From NCBI GenBank assembly GCA_965215825.1, contig CBDCEM010000003.1, forward strand, positions 2,852,001 to 2,916,000: DNA of 64,000 bases. The letters are read 5' to 3'. Positions 8,247-16,173 of the stretch are shown in pieces (position 1 is the stretch's first letter; each line of letters opens with the position of its first letter). The position numbers and the translations under genes are program-made. The DNA is from JAWPMT01 sp965215825. Lineage in GTDB: Bacteria; Bacteroidota; Bacteroidia; Cytophagales; Cyclobacteriaceae. The notes beneath the pieces were generated by a model that did no database searches, was not told the DNA's origin, and saw nothing but the letters and a program-made list of their open reading frames with translations.

Positions 8247-8474
8247 CTAATGAGAGCTTCGTTTTGCGGCGATAATGTCCTGAACACTCCGTTTGCTATC
8301 AGTACTATTCCAGCCTTTTTCGATTTCAGAACGAAGGTCATCGAGAACTTTTTGACGGTACACTTGATGTAAACGAAGCGCATCACGTACCAACTCACTC
8401 GCATTCTGATAATCGCCAGACGCAATTTGCGAAGCGATATATTGTTCTTGTTTGTCAGTAAAGCTTACATTCAT
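8247..8474 (-). CDS. parD: ParD-like antitoxin
   Basis: A 75-residue protein with the ParD ribbon-helix-helix N-terminus (MNVSFTDKQEQYIASQIASGDYQNASELVRDALRL split as strand, helix, SGDYQNASELVRDAL, the family signature) and an acidic/basic C-terminal tail that would wrap the toxin. It is the first gene of the pair, five bases from parE, and should repress its own promoter and neutralise the toxin. Length is typical (about 80). No promoter motif was recognised in the upstream spacer before repeat C. Confidence 0.88.
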   Translation of the reverse strand: MNVSFTDKQEQYIASQIASGDYQNASELVRDALRLHQVYRQKVLDDLRSEIEKGWNSTDSKRSVQDIIAAKRSSH

Positions 8475-8640
8475 AATAGTGTCTTTTTTACAATGCTACA
8501 ATGCACATAGTAATTATGTCCATATATAGCGAATATAAACAATGAGGATTTTAAGGCATATGCAACCATGGACAAGTTCTCAATATCAAGCTTCCATTTG
8601 CTATGAAACATCCAAATAAAACTCAACACCGGAATAAAAA

Positions 8641-8749
8641 CAATATTGTCATTCCGGAGGTCACGACAGGAACGCCTGCCGGTTCGAACCAACCAGGCCG
8701 GGCTCGTCCGGATCGGTCCGCGGAAGGTGGTCCGCATTCGGCGCAAAAT
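8641..8749 (+). repeat. tRNA-3'-end-like repeat C
   Basis: It shares AATATTG, GGTC-CGACAGGAACGCCTGCCGGTT and GGCTCGTCCGG with repeat B, and its 3' side (GGATCGGTCCGC) recalls the GGACCGC acceptor end of repeat A. The anticodon arm is lost (ATTCCGGAGGTC replaces CACGCAGGAGGTC). An extra GGTGGTCCGC follows before the terminator copy. Together with A and B it brackets the ParDE pair. The rest of the 8475-8831 gap shows no other signal. Confidence 0.55.
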
Positions 8750-8779
8750 GCCTCTCAGCGAAATCTATGAGGCTTTTTT
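8750..8779 (+). terminator. Second copy of the tRNA terminator, after repeat C
   Basis: GCCTCTCAG, CGAAAT, CTATGAGGC then six T. The outer five base pairs (GCCTC/GAGGC) are kept while the inner pairs are disrupted compared with the copy at 7750. Similarity to the first copy runs on past the T-run (GTTG-TCTAATTTTAAA), so about 58 bases are duplicated exactly 1000 bases apart. Confidence 0.65.
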
Positions 8780-8831
8780 GTTGGTCTAATTTTAAACTCA
8801 CAACAAAAGTCAATAAGATCGGCGCACCTCA

Positions 8832-9497
8832 TCAACCCTCAGCCAATACCCAGGATTTCCGTATGTTGTTAGCACTCATTTGTAGTCGTAATAGATTTTT
8901 CCTAATCGCACGAATTTTTCCATCCGGATAATATACCATAGCAGCTCCAAATGGAATGCCATAAGCATTCAACTGGGGATGTAATACTACATGATCGTAT
9001 AATCGGCGCCAGTCGTTTGCTTCGTCATGAACATCGATCAGGAATGGAACGAATTGAAATGTTTTATAAAACTGTCCATGCTCGTTTCCCAACAAACCAA
9101 GCTGAATCGCTCCCGCGGAAATGCCTGCTAATGTGGCCCCTTCCTCATATCTATTTCGGATGATCATCGCTACACCGTTTTTATTTATCACATCCCATCC
9201 TACTTTAACATCGCCACCAGCTAGCAAAATCACATCGGCTTTTTGTAAAAATTCCAGGTCAATACGTTTGAGCTTACTTGGAATCATTCGACAGAACTGG
9301 ACACCAATCAACCCCATGGCCTGCTTAAAAATCTCAAAATATACTGGATCATCTCCATTGGATGCTCCTATATAGGCTGCTGCAACATCTGCTACAGGTT
9401 TGCCCGGTGGGAGCAAATGTGTCGCAAAAAACTGGCCCCGATCTTTCCAGAACAGCAGCTGACTGTCAGAAAACAAGTATAGGGGTTGGATCATCAA
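8832..9497 (-). CDS. Peptidase S51-family serine peptidase (dipeptidase E/cyanophycinase-like)
   Basis: A 221-residue protein with YIGASNGD near the N-terminus and LLAGGDV followed by the nucleophile elbow AGISAGA with Ser at residue 128, both diagnostic of family S51. Later DVHDEANDWRRLYDHV carries candidate acidic and His residues. S51 enzymes cleave Asp-X dipeptides, cyanophycin dipeptides or act as exported peptidases; the specificity here is not readable. There is no signal peptide, so it is cytosolic. It lies 37 bases behind the response regulator on the same strand, possibly in the same transcript, though a functional link is only inference. Confidence 0.82.
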   Translation of the reverse strand: MMIQPLYLFSDSQLLFWKDRGQFFATHLLPPGKPVADVAAAYIGASNGDDPVYFEIFKQAMGLIGVQFCRMIPSKLKRIDLEFLQKADVILLAGGDVKVGWDVINKNGVAMIIRNRYEEGATLAGISAGAIQLGLLGNEHGQFYKTFQFVPFLIDVHDEANDWRRLYDHVVLHPQLNAYGIPFGAAMVYYPDGKIRAIRKNLLRLQMSANNIRKSWVLAEG

Positions 9498-9534
9498 TTT
9501 ATCACGGAAATGGCAAACGACTTTCGTACGATTC

Positions 9535-10149
9535 CTATATCAATTGATTGTCTGTAGCAAAATGTACTAATTCAGAACTATTTTTCAAGCCCAGCTTGTT
9601 CATAATATTCTTCCTGTGAGTATTTACGGTATGTTCCGAAATAAACAATTGATCTGCGATCTCAATACTTGTAAGCCCTTTCGCTACTTCTTTAACTACC
9701 TGTAGTTCCCTTGAACTTAGCTTATATTGAACAACTTCTTCTTTCTCCGAGTTGAAAGTCCGAATCCGATCATAATATTGCCTTCCGGAAGCGACACGAT
9801 GGATGGCCTCCGAAAGCTCTTTACCCGTATTATTTTTTAAAAGGCATCCATCTATTCCCAAAGAAATAATTTCATCTACAAAAGACCGTTGTGGATACAT
9901 GGTTAGGATCAGCACTTTCACATGATCATGATCTTTCTTCAACTGTCTGGCACAGGTAATACCATCCATTATCGGCATGTTAATATCTAACACAACCACG
10001 TCTACGTCGTTGAGCCTGACAAAAGTCATAACCTCTTCACCATTGCTGGCTTTACCTACGATCTCGATATCCTCATCATGAGATAGGATTTCCTGAAGTC
10101 CCTCAACAACAATTGCATGATCGTCGGCAAGCAGTGTTTTTATGCTCAT
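9535..10149 (-). CDS. NarL/FixJ-type response regulator
   Basis: A 204-residue regulator with a receiver domain (acidic pair at residues 9-10, phospho-acceptor Asp55 in VVVLDINMP, T/Lys signals in LILTMYP) and a LuxR-type helix-turn-helix (LSSRELQVVKEVAKGLTS followed by EIADQLFISEHTVNTHRKNI). Its ATG overlaps the kinase stop by four bases (ATGA), so the two are translationally coupled. It should activate transcription as a phosphorylated dimer; targets probably include its own locus or the divergent protease but this is not shown by the sequence. Confidence 0.93.
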   Translation of the reverse strand: MSIKTLLADDHAIVVEGLQEILSHDEDIEIVGKASNGEEVMTFVRLNDVDVVVLDINMPIMDGITCARQLKKDHDHVKVLILTMYPQRSFVDEIISLGIDGCLLKNNTGKELSEAIHRVASGRQYYDRIRTFNSEKEEVVQYKLSSRELQVVKEVAKGLTSIEIADQLFISEHTVNTHRKNIMNKLGLKNSSELVHFATDNQLI

Positions 10150-11804
10150 GATTTCATAGGTATTTCAATAATGAATGTCGTATTTCTCCGCTTCCTGGAA
10201 TCTATGGTTAATGTTCCTCCCAAGTTGTCGATCCTCGACTGAATGTTACGAAGGCCAATCCCTTGTTTCACGGAACTGGTATCAAAACCTACCCCATCGT
10301 CTTCATAGATTACCGTTAGGTATTCATTTTTTATCTCCGTGATATCAATCGAAAAATTGGCGGATTGTGCGTGCTTCAAAGTGTTGTTTACAAGTTCTTG
10401 AAGTACCCGATAAATATTGAGACTGGTGTCTATGGGCAGGTCAGATTTTAGATCAAGCGTCAATGTTCCCAGTGTTACAGCTCCTGATTGGGTTACAGCA
10501 TCCAAAAGATCCTTAATAGCCACTTCTAATCCAAAATGTTTGAGAGAACCTGAATCCAGACTATGAGATAGTTTTCGCGTATCCTCTGTGACCTGATGTG
10601 CAATCTCATGAACCCTGGTCAATACTTTGGATTCTTCTGGTGTCATCGATTTTGGTCTTAGGGAATCCAAAAACATGGTCATTGTAACCATCGTAGTGCT
10701 AATGTTGTCATGTAAATCTTTCGCAATCCTTGATCGCTCCATATCTTGTCCTTCCAGCAGCGCATAGGTCGTTTTCAATTCCTGCTGGTTGAGCAATTCT
10801 TCAATCCTCTGATCTTTGAGCTCCTGGTCCTTTAATGCTATGGACCGAATGTTTCTCTTACGTTGTTCATTGTAAACGTAGATCGCCAAAATGGAAATGA
10901 CTGCAATGAATGCGAGAGAACCGAGTAGTATGAGGTTTCTTTCCTGGCTTTCAATCTGAACTTGCTTCAGGGCATTATCCTTCTCAAATTCTGAGGTTTT
11001 AAACTTTGTTTCTAACTCAAGAATCTTGTCATTATAATCTTGTGAAAGCAAATCCGTAGAAAGAGAATCATAGATTTTAAAGTGTAATGCGGCTTTTTCG
11101 AAATTATTAATTTCCAGATACAGCTCCCACAATTTATCGTGTGCTCGTATCAATCTTGTTCCATCCCTTCCCTTTTCTTCTTCAATCTTTAAACCTAATA
11201 ACGCATATTCAAGCGCTTTGTCATAATTTTCATTCGATCGGTAAGAGTCCGAAATGTTTCCATACATAATTCCAAGTGCCACGGAATCCTTCTGGTGAGA
11301 TGTCAAATCCAGCACTTCTTGATAGATATGCTCTGAGGAATCGATATTACCCAATTTCTGATTCAGAAAACCAATATTAATGAGCAGGTTTATTGTATTG
11401 GAAGTATCACTTACAGCTTTAAAAAAATCAACAGAGCGGCCCCAGTACAGAATTGCTGAATCAATTTGATCCATATAAAAATAAGTATTCCCTAACCCCC
11501 AAAAACCTTTAGCTGCATAGTCATCATGTCCTTTATCTATACTGTATGCAATAGCTTCTTGATAGGATCTTAATGATAAATCTTCTTTGTGCATATGATT
11601 CAGGATTGTGCCCTTTTTCAAGTACCCCCGAATCTTTAGAGTGTCTGAAAAATCCCCTGTAATGATGTCATTTACTATATTCAATGACTTATCAAATTCC
11701 AGATTGTCCAGATAATAGGTAGCACTATCCAGCATTGAAAGATTCTGACCCCAGCAGGTGGTGGTCAGAATTGTGATCCAAATACCGATATAAATGCGCT
11801 TCAC
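10146..11804 (-). CDS. TPR sensor histidine kinase (HisKA_3)
   Basis: A 552-residue kinase: signal peptide ending near WGQ, about six tetratricopeptide-like repeats (residues 25-265), a coiled coil, one membrane helix (LILLGSLAFIAVISILAIYVY, about 288-308), then HisKA_3 with phospho-acceptor His365 in KDLHDNIS, and a HATPase_c domain (LVNNTLKHAQ, DDGVGFD, GIGLRNIQSR). The TPR part should be periplasmic. The start is GTG, directly after the stop of the upstream gene (TAG-GTG), which ties its translation to the small secreted protein. Length and domain order are typical of Bacteroidota NarX-like kinases with TPR sensors. The signal sensed is unknown. Confidence 0.93.
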   Translation of the reverse strand: MKRIYIGIWITILTTTCWGQNLSMLDSATYYLDNLEFDKSLNIVNDIITGDFSDTLKIRGYLKKGTILNHMHKEDLSLRSYQEAIAYSIDKGHDDYAAKGFWGLGNTYFYMDQIDSAILYWGRSVDFFKAVSDTSNTINLLINIGFLNQKLGNIDSSEHIYQEVLDLTSHQKDSVALGIMYGNISDSYRSNENYDKALEYALLGLKIEEEKGRDGTRLIRAHDKLWELYLEINNFEKAALHFKIYDSLSTDLLSQDYNDKILELETKFKTSEFEKDNALKQVQIESQERNLILLGSLAFIAVISILAIYVYNEQRKRNIRSIALKDQELKDQRIEELLNQQELKTTYALLEGQDMERSRIAKDLHDNISTTMVTMTMFLDSLRPKSMTPEESKVLTRVHEIAHQVTEDTRKLSHSLDSGSLKHFGLEVAIKDLLDAVTQSGAVTLGTLTLDLKSDLPIDTSLNIYRVLQELVNNTLKHAQSANFSIDITEIKNEYLTVIYEDDGVGFDTSSVKQGIGLRNIQSRIDNLGGTLTIDSRKRRNTTFIIEIPMKS

Positions 11805-12356
11805 CTACCCTTCAGGATGCGTTAAACCACCTCCTTTATGTGTCAAAGGGCTTCCTGCCGGTGCTTTTTCCAAAACGAACGCTACCGAATGCGTTTTGTC
11901 CACGCCTTTAAAAGGAGTTGAAAAAGTATGCATTTCATAGACTGTGCTACCGTTTCTTATTACCAATAGTTTTTCATAATTAGCACTCGGGACTCTGGAA
12001 TAACTTCTTAGCCATTGCTCAAGAGGTTTTGCTCTGGTAGCTCCGGTCGGTAGAGACTCATTTTTCCCTAAAATATAAACCTCAAATCTTCTATCAGTAT
12101 CTACAGAGGAGGTCGTACTTTCATCGATATAGACACGATCATTAACAGCAACCACCACATTGAATGTCAAGAACCACTGACCATCATAATCAAAAAAGGA
12201 CACCATAGGTTGATAGTGTGAAAACCCCTCGAAGTGTCTAACTGGTTCCGAATTCTTTTCTTTGTCCTTATCCTTGTCTCCACCACCCTGTCCTCCTATC
12301 AACGATGTAGAGACTATGGCTACTAACGCACAACTAAATAATATTTTCTTAAACAT
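11805..12356 (-). CDS. Secreted protein of unknown function, first gene of the kinase operon
   Basis: A 183-residue protein with a signal peptide (MFKKILFSCALVAIVSTS), a Gly/Lys/Asp-rich linker and a compact domain of beta strands (FFDYDGQWFLTFNVVVAVNDRVYI, RRFEVYILG, KLLVIRNGSTVYEMHTF, HSVAFVLEKA). I recognise no family. It abuts the kinase (its TAG is followed at once by the kinase GTG), so it is made with the TPR kinase and could be a periplasmic ligand or modulator of it; this is inference from position only. No cysteine follows the signal peptide, so it is not a lipoprotein. Confidence 0.75.
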   Translation of the reverse strand: MFKKILFSCALVAIVSTSLIGGQGGGDKDKDKEKNSEPVRHFEGFSHYQPMVSFFDYDGQWFLTFNVVVAVNDRVYIDESTTSSVDTDRRFEVYILGKNESLPTGATRAKPLEQWLRSYSRVPSANYEKLLVIRNGSTVYEMHTFSTPFKGVDKTHSVAFVLEKAPAGSPLTHKGGGLTHPEG

Positions 12357-12467
12357 GGTTATATAAGTTTGGTTATTACAAGATGCAAATTATTCAAAGC
12401 AACTGACGAGCATAATCCCTAAATTTAGGTATTATGAATACTCTTGTTTTCAATTTCCTTTGATCAC

Positions 12468-13547
12468 ATGAAAAAGTACACATTAATCTTATTCATTCTT
12501 GTCATATCCGGAACTTCTATTTTGACATGTGACAAATTCAAGGAGAAAGATTACCTGATTCTTTATGAACAGTACTTGGAAATAGCTCAACTTGAGGATA
12601 GTCAGTACAGTCGCCAGTCGTTCTTTCATTTAATGAGTACTGATACTCTTCCCAAAAAGCTAGAAGAGGTAATTCTGAATGAAGATACTTCTCAATTAAA
12701 ATTTATGCAGGAGAACCTCGATAAAATAATCGACCTTTCAACTACAAAAACCAACTCTTCTTTCATTGCACAGTGTGATTCGATTCCATGGGCAGTCCAG
12801 ATTTTTTCCATTGATGGAAATGATGAGAATTTTGAAGGATCTGGCTCGATTATATCTGACCAATGGATAGTAACCGCCGCACATGTTGTACCTACAACAC
12901 GGAATTATGCTGTTTATGTGGGTAGCCATTTAGATCGAAAAGGTATGCGGTATGTAATTAGAAAGGAAAACATTCATCCCTCAAAATCACCAATGCCTTA
13001 CAAAGAAGAGTGGTTGGAGAATGACATTGCTCTTATGAAATTAGATGAGCAATTGCAGTTTACGAATTGCTTAAAAAACGTGTCTTATCGCAGTTGCGAG
13101 GATTTGGATGATCAAAGTTCAGTATATATCGCGGGATGGGGTTTTGATGAATACTATTACACTCCTATACCGACTAAGGAGCTTAGAAACGCCAGAATAC
13201 CTGTACAGGACCAACTACTTTGTCGTATAACCTATGATTCACTATGCCAATCTTCAAGTGAGGAAAAGTGTGTAGAGGTAAACGATAAAAAGTTTTGTGC
13301 GGGCACTAAACTATTGGTTCCATGTGTTCATGACAGTGGTGGACCGGCTTACATCAATTTAGGTGATGAAAATATTCTGGTCGGAATTATCAGTTATTCG
13401 AGAGGTTGCCAAACGACTGATCCAAATTACGCCATTTTCACAAACTTGTGTAAGTATAAAGACTGGATTGATAATACCACAACACCCGAAATTGCTGAGT
13501 TTACAATAAGTGCACTAGACAGAGACGGTCCAACGGCAAGTGATTAA
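12468..13547 (+). CDS. Secreted trypsin-like serine protease (S1A)
   Basis: About 359 residues from the ATG at 12468; an upstream TTG at 12444 is less likely because MKKYTLILFILVIS starts a normal signal peptide. The protease domain is complete: SGSIISDQWIVTAAHVV (His139), ENDIALMKLDE (Asp186), and CVHDSGGPAY (Ser290). The usual GDSGGP reads HDSGGP. Eleven or so cysteines suggest disulfides in an extracytoplasmic enzyme. About 90 residues of unknown character precede the protease domain and could act as a propeptide. A cysteine at 21 follows SILT, a poor lipobox. The gene is divergent from the kinase operon with about 110 bases between, so it may be a target of the regulator (inference). Confidence 0.85.
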   Translation: MKKYTLILFILVISGTSILTCDKFKEKDYLILYEQYLEIAQLEDSQYSRQSFFHLMSTDTLPKKLEEVILNEDTSQLKFMQENLDKIIDLSTTKTNSSFIAQCDSIPWAVQIFSIDGNDENFEGSGSIISDQWIVTAAHVVPTTRNYAVYVGSHLDRKGMRYVIRKENIHPSKSPMPYKEEWLENDIALMKLDEQLQFTNCLKNVSYRSCEDLDDQSSVYIAGWGFDEYYYTPIPTKELRNARIPVQDQLLCRITYDSLCQSSSEEKCVEVNDKKFCAGTKLLVPCVHDSGGPAYINLGDENILVGIISYSRGCQTTDPNYAIFTNLCKYKDWIDNTTTPEIAEFTISALDRDGPTASD

Positions 13548-13608
13548 GGTCACATCACTGACTAACAAAGATTTGAAACTAATATGCCAACACCCTTACC
13601 AAATATTT

Positions 13609-14112
13609 TTACTCGGCAGTCTCCAACAAGTGTGTAGCAACGTTGATGGAAAAAGCCTTCTGGAGTTCATCAATGCGTATGAGTAATCTGGATTTACCAT
13701 TTTGCTTCAAAACTCGACCCTCCAGCCCCGCTAGCTGTCCCCTGGCTATTCTTACTTTACTTCCTGTTTCAAAATAGTTAGCCATGCCAACTTCTACGTC
13801 ATCTGCTTCCAGAATACGTCGAACTGCATCAATCTCTGTTTCGCGCACTTTCACTGGCCTGCTTTCGATTGACACAAACTTCACCAGGTTAGTTATTGAA
13901 AACAGTAAATGACGTTCATTCTCCGAGGTGTGAACAAAGACATAATTCGGAAAGAGAGGCAATTCGACCTTCTTTTTTCGATCACTCCATTGTTTCACCG
14001 TCTTGTAAGTTGGAAGAAAAAACTCCATTCCCAGGTTACCAATCTGATTGGCAACCGTCTTTTCCCTTTGAGGAGTGGTATGTATAACATACCAATCAAG
14101 CTGTCCCTGCAT
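13609..14112 (-). CDS. NusG/RfaH-family (UpxY-like) antiterminator
   Basis: A 167-residue protein with the NusG N-terminal domain (DWYVIHTTPQREKTVANQI, FFLPTYKTVKQWSDRKKKVELPLFPNYVFV, VKFVSIESRPVKVRETEID) and a C-terminal KOW-type domain (ETGSKVRIARGQLAGLEGRVL). The R-x-K-x-x-x-x-P-L-F-P-N-Y-V-F-V pattern is that of specialised paralogues such as UpxY/LoaP rather than housekeeping NusG, which is flanked by ribosomal genes. These proteins ride with RNA polymerase and prevent early termination in long polysaccharide or secondary-metabolite operons. Here no such operon follows: the gene ends convergently against the protease. Its client must lie elsewhere or has been lost. Confidence 0.85.
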   Translation of the reverse strand: MQGQLDWYVIHTTPQREKTVANQIGNLGMEFFLPTYKTVKQWSDRKKKVELPLFPNYVFVHTSENERHLLFSITNLVKFVSIESRPVKVRETEIDAVRRILEADDVEVGMANYFETGSKVRIARGQLAGLEGRVLKQNGKSRLLIRIDELQKAFSINVATHLLETAE

Positions 14113-14406
14113 AATTCAAGCTGATAGAATTCTTAATACAATATTTAATAGTGAGCTAGCTAATAATATAACCGTAAATTGACAGTTAATGTTTCATTAA
14201 ATTCATTTTCATTTCCGCAATTTCATGCGTAAATAAGATGAATTCATGAGTATCTGATGGACAATATTGATAAATATCGCAACAAAACCAAAAAAATGGT
14301 ATTTAATACCCGATCATTTCACCATTATTGGGTAAGGACGAAGCAATGGGATTACCCACTTTTAGGTAGTTAAGAATTTCAATGGTTCATTTTGAACTAT
14401 TGAACC
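14113..14406. other. AT-rich spacer with small inverted repeats
   Basis: No gene is visible. GGTATTTAATACC (14298-14310) is a perfect odd palindrome, GGGTAA/TTACCC pair around 14335-14355, and GGTTCA (14384-14389) pairs with TGAACC (14401-14406) just after the ParB-like stop codon, a possible weak terminator for that gene without a T-run. Confidence 0.35.
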
Positions 14407-15273
14407 TTAGAAATTGGAAAAAATGACCTTTTGTAAGGTAGTAACCAATTCTCTGAGCTCTTCAATCGCTTGCTCATCTTCGTTGTTAATTGCCTTGTTC
14501 ATCGAGGAAATTATTTTTCCTTTTATACTTCGGATACGATCTTCACGATCGAGAAAAAGTTGATCGGCTAACAAAACATCGCCCTGTTGATCAGTTAATT
14601 CCAGATCATGCACTTTATCTTCTATTTGATCCAGTATTAGTTGCTCGATTTGCTTGGATTTATTGAAGAGGTCTGCTTCGTTCTTGATCACCAATTCCTC
14701 TTGATCCTGCGCATTGAGAAGCATTAAAACATCCGATTTATTTAGATCAGTATCTCCGATCAAAATTTGATTTCGCAGGTTTGAATTACTTTGTCCAACC
14801 AATTCCAACGCCTCAGCAAACTTGGCATCACGTTTTATGGTACTCTCGCTGACTTTAAATTCCCTGGATAACGCTTCAGCAGTGGATTCCGTTCGTCCTT
14901 TTTTCAAAACTGAATCGTAACCACCTTTCTTTTGTTTAAGCTTAAGGTACTTTAACCCGCGGTAGTAACTTGTTTGTTCTTTACTAAGATTCCTCCTCCC
15001 CAACTGATTGGTGATCATCCATTGTTTGACTTCTTCACTTGTGTCAAAAGTCATCACTTTAATATCGAAGGGAATATTGTGCTTCGTACAAATACCGTAT
15101 CTGTGGTGTCCGTCGATCAATACCAATTCACCCTCTGAGTTTTCCCATGCAACTAAGGTATCACGACATCCTTCCTCGACGATACTGGCTTCAAGTTGAG
15201 CTTTCTCCTCATCCGACAATGGAATGATAAAATCTCTAAGAGTAGGACTGATTGAAATGTCCCTCTTGATCAT
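14407..15273 (-). CDS. ParB/Srx-type domain protein, orphan
   Basis: A 288-residue protein. Residues 10-95 form the ParB N-terminal (Srx-like) domain: IPLSDEEKAQLEASIVEEG, then LVLIDGHHRYGIC, where D-G-H-H-R corresponds to the nucleotide-binding GxHR core of ParB. A KorB-like helix-turn-helix follows (ALSREFKVSESTIKRDAKFAEAL, about 135-158). The remaining 120 residues are charged and helical with coiled-coil character. There is no ParA next to it and no parS-like palindrome seen, so it is not a chromosome partition gene; such orphans are usually plasmid- or element-derived regulators or nucleases. Its spacer to the antiterminator is 294 bases, so a shared transcript is uncertain. Confidence 0.75.
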   Translation of the reverse strand: MIKRDISISPTLRDFIIPLSDEEKAQLEASIVEEGCRDTLVAWENSEGELVLIDGHHRYGICTKHNIPFDIKVMTFDTSEEVKQWMITNQLGRRNLSKEQTSYYRGLKYLKLKQKKGGYDSVLKKGRTESTAEALSREFKVSESTIKRDAKFAEALELVGQSNSNLRNQILIGDTDLNKSDVLMLLNAQDQEELVIKNEADLFNKSKQIEQLILDQIEDKVHDLELTDQQGDVLLADQLFLDREDRIRSIKGKIISSMNKAINNEDEQAIEELRELVTTLQKVIFSNF

Positions 15274-15686
15274 ATTTCTGGGTAAATGAATGTGTTCACA
15301 ATTGGTTTAGCCTTCCACTTTAGAAAGCTTGGGTTAATAGGTTGATAATTCTTGTTATTGCAATTTAAAAAAAATTGTAAGGTGATACCCGCCTATGATT
15401 GTTCTTTTAGTTGCCAAATTGGAAAATATTCTCGTAGGCATGGCAAATAATGTAGTGAATACAATACTTAGGTACAAAAAATAATTATTTCGATAATTAA
15501 AGTCATAATTCTACTAGACAAAACGTGTTGTACTGATGTGATGATTTTGATGATTGGGGATTTTTTACCAGTTTAGCGAAATCATTGAAAAATAAAATTT
15601 ATTATAAGACGTAAACCGCTAATAATCATTATATTAGTATAGCCTTCGTCTTTGACTTTGTTTTTTGATATTAAGAACTAGCGATC
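15274..15686. other. Gene-free AT-rich stretch
   Basis: About 410 bases without a convincing frame. It should hold the divergent promoters of the ParB-like gene and the small 15687 gene. CAATTT/AAATTG (15361-15377) and TTGCCA/TGGCAA (15411-15446) are loose inverted repeats. No TAnnTTTG element, tRNA or riboswitch-like fold was recognised. Confidence 0.3.
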
Positions 15687-16067
15687 ATGGTAACAAGTCT
15701 CAGAAATGATGAGTGTAAGAGCTTTACTCTTGCTCTACAGTCATCTATATTGAACCACCTGGTGGGGGAAATTATCTTTCTAGAATCTAGCAGAGTGATG
15801 TACTGCTCTGTTGAAAGTCTATTGTCACCCACCAAAGAAAATGAATCTGCTCTTTTACTCACACTAAATTGGACTGAGGATTGGTTTTCTATATTCACCG
15901 GTACGATGACACTTGGAGAGAAAATGATTCAACTTTCAGGGAAATTATATTCCAATTATTCCAACACCGTCCTTGAATTCATCACTTCGACCGAACGGAC
16001 CCCAAAAACAATGTTGTTTGATTTTGAAATTGACCGAAACTTACTGTTCCCAAAAGAAAAGCTATAG
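15687..16067 (+). CDS. Small protein of unknown function
   Basis: A 126-codon frame from ATG to TAG, with no better frame on either strand over its full length. The product has balanced composition and alternating hydrophobic strands (EIIFLESSRVMYCSVESL, SALLLTLNWTEDWFSIFTG), no signal peptide and no membrane helix. I do not recognise it. It is followed after 106 bases by the ABC permease on the same strand. The 75- to 81-codon frames on the other strand look like chance. Confidence 0.5.
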   Translation: MVTSLRNDECKSFTLALQSSILNHLVGEIIFLESSRVMYCSVESLLSPTKENESALLLTLNWTEDWFSIFTGTMTLGEKMIQLSGKLYSNYSNTVLEFITSTERTPKTMLFDFEIDRNLLFPKEKL

Positions 16068-16173
16068 TGAACAGTATGAGGTATGTTTTGTTCGTTTATG
16101 AACATAAATAACTGACTTATAGACGTTTCTGCTATTATTTGTAGCATGGTATGGTCTTTGAATCTCGTTGACC

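Noticed and set aside
8471..8746. 91-codon minus-strand frame upstream of parD
   Set aside because: Its N-terminal third is the tRNA-like repeat C; composition is arginine/tryptophan-rich and not protein-like.
7681..8780. Possible CRISPR or integron cassette array
   Set aside because: Only three diverged copies with unequal spacing, no attC-like folding seen and the recombinase is not an integron type; a tRNA-derived origin explains the repeats better.
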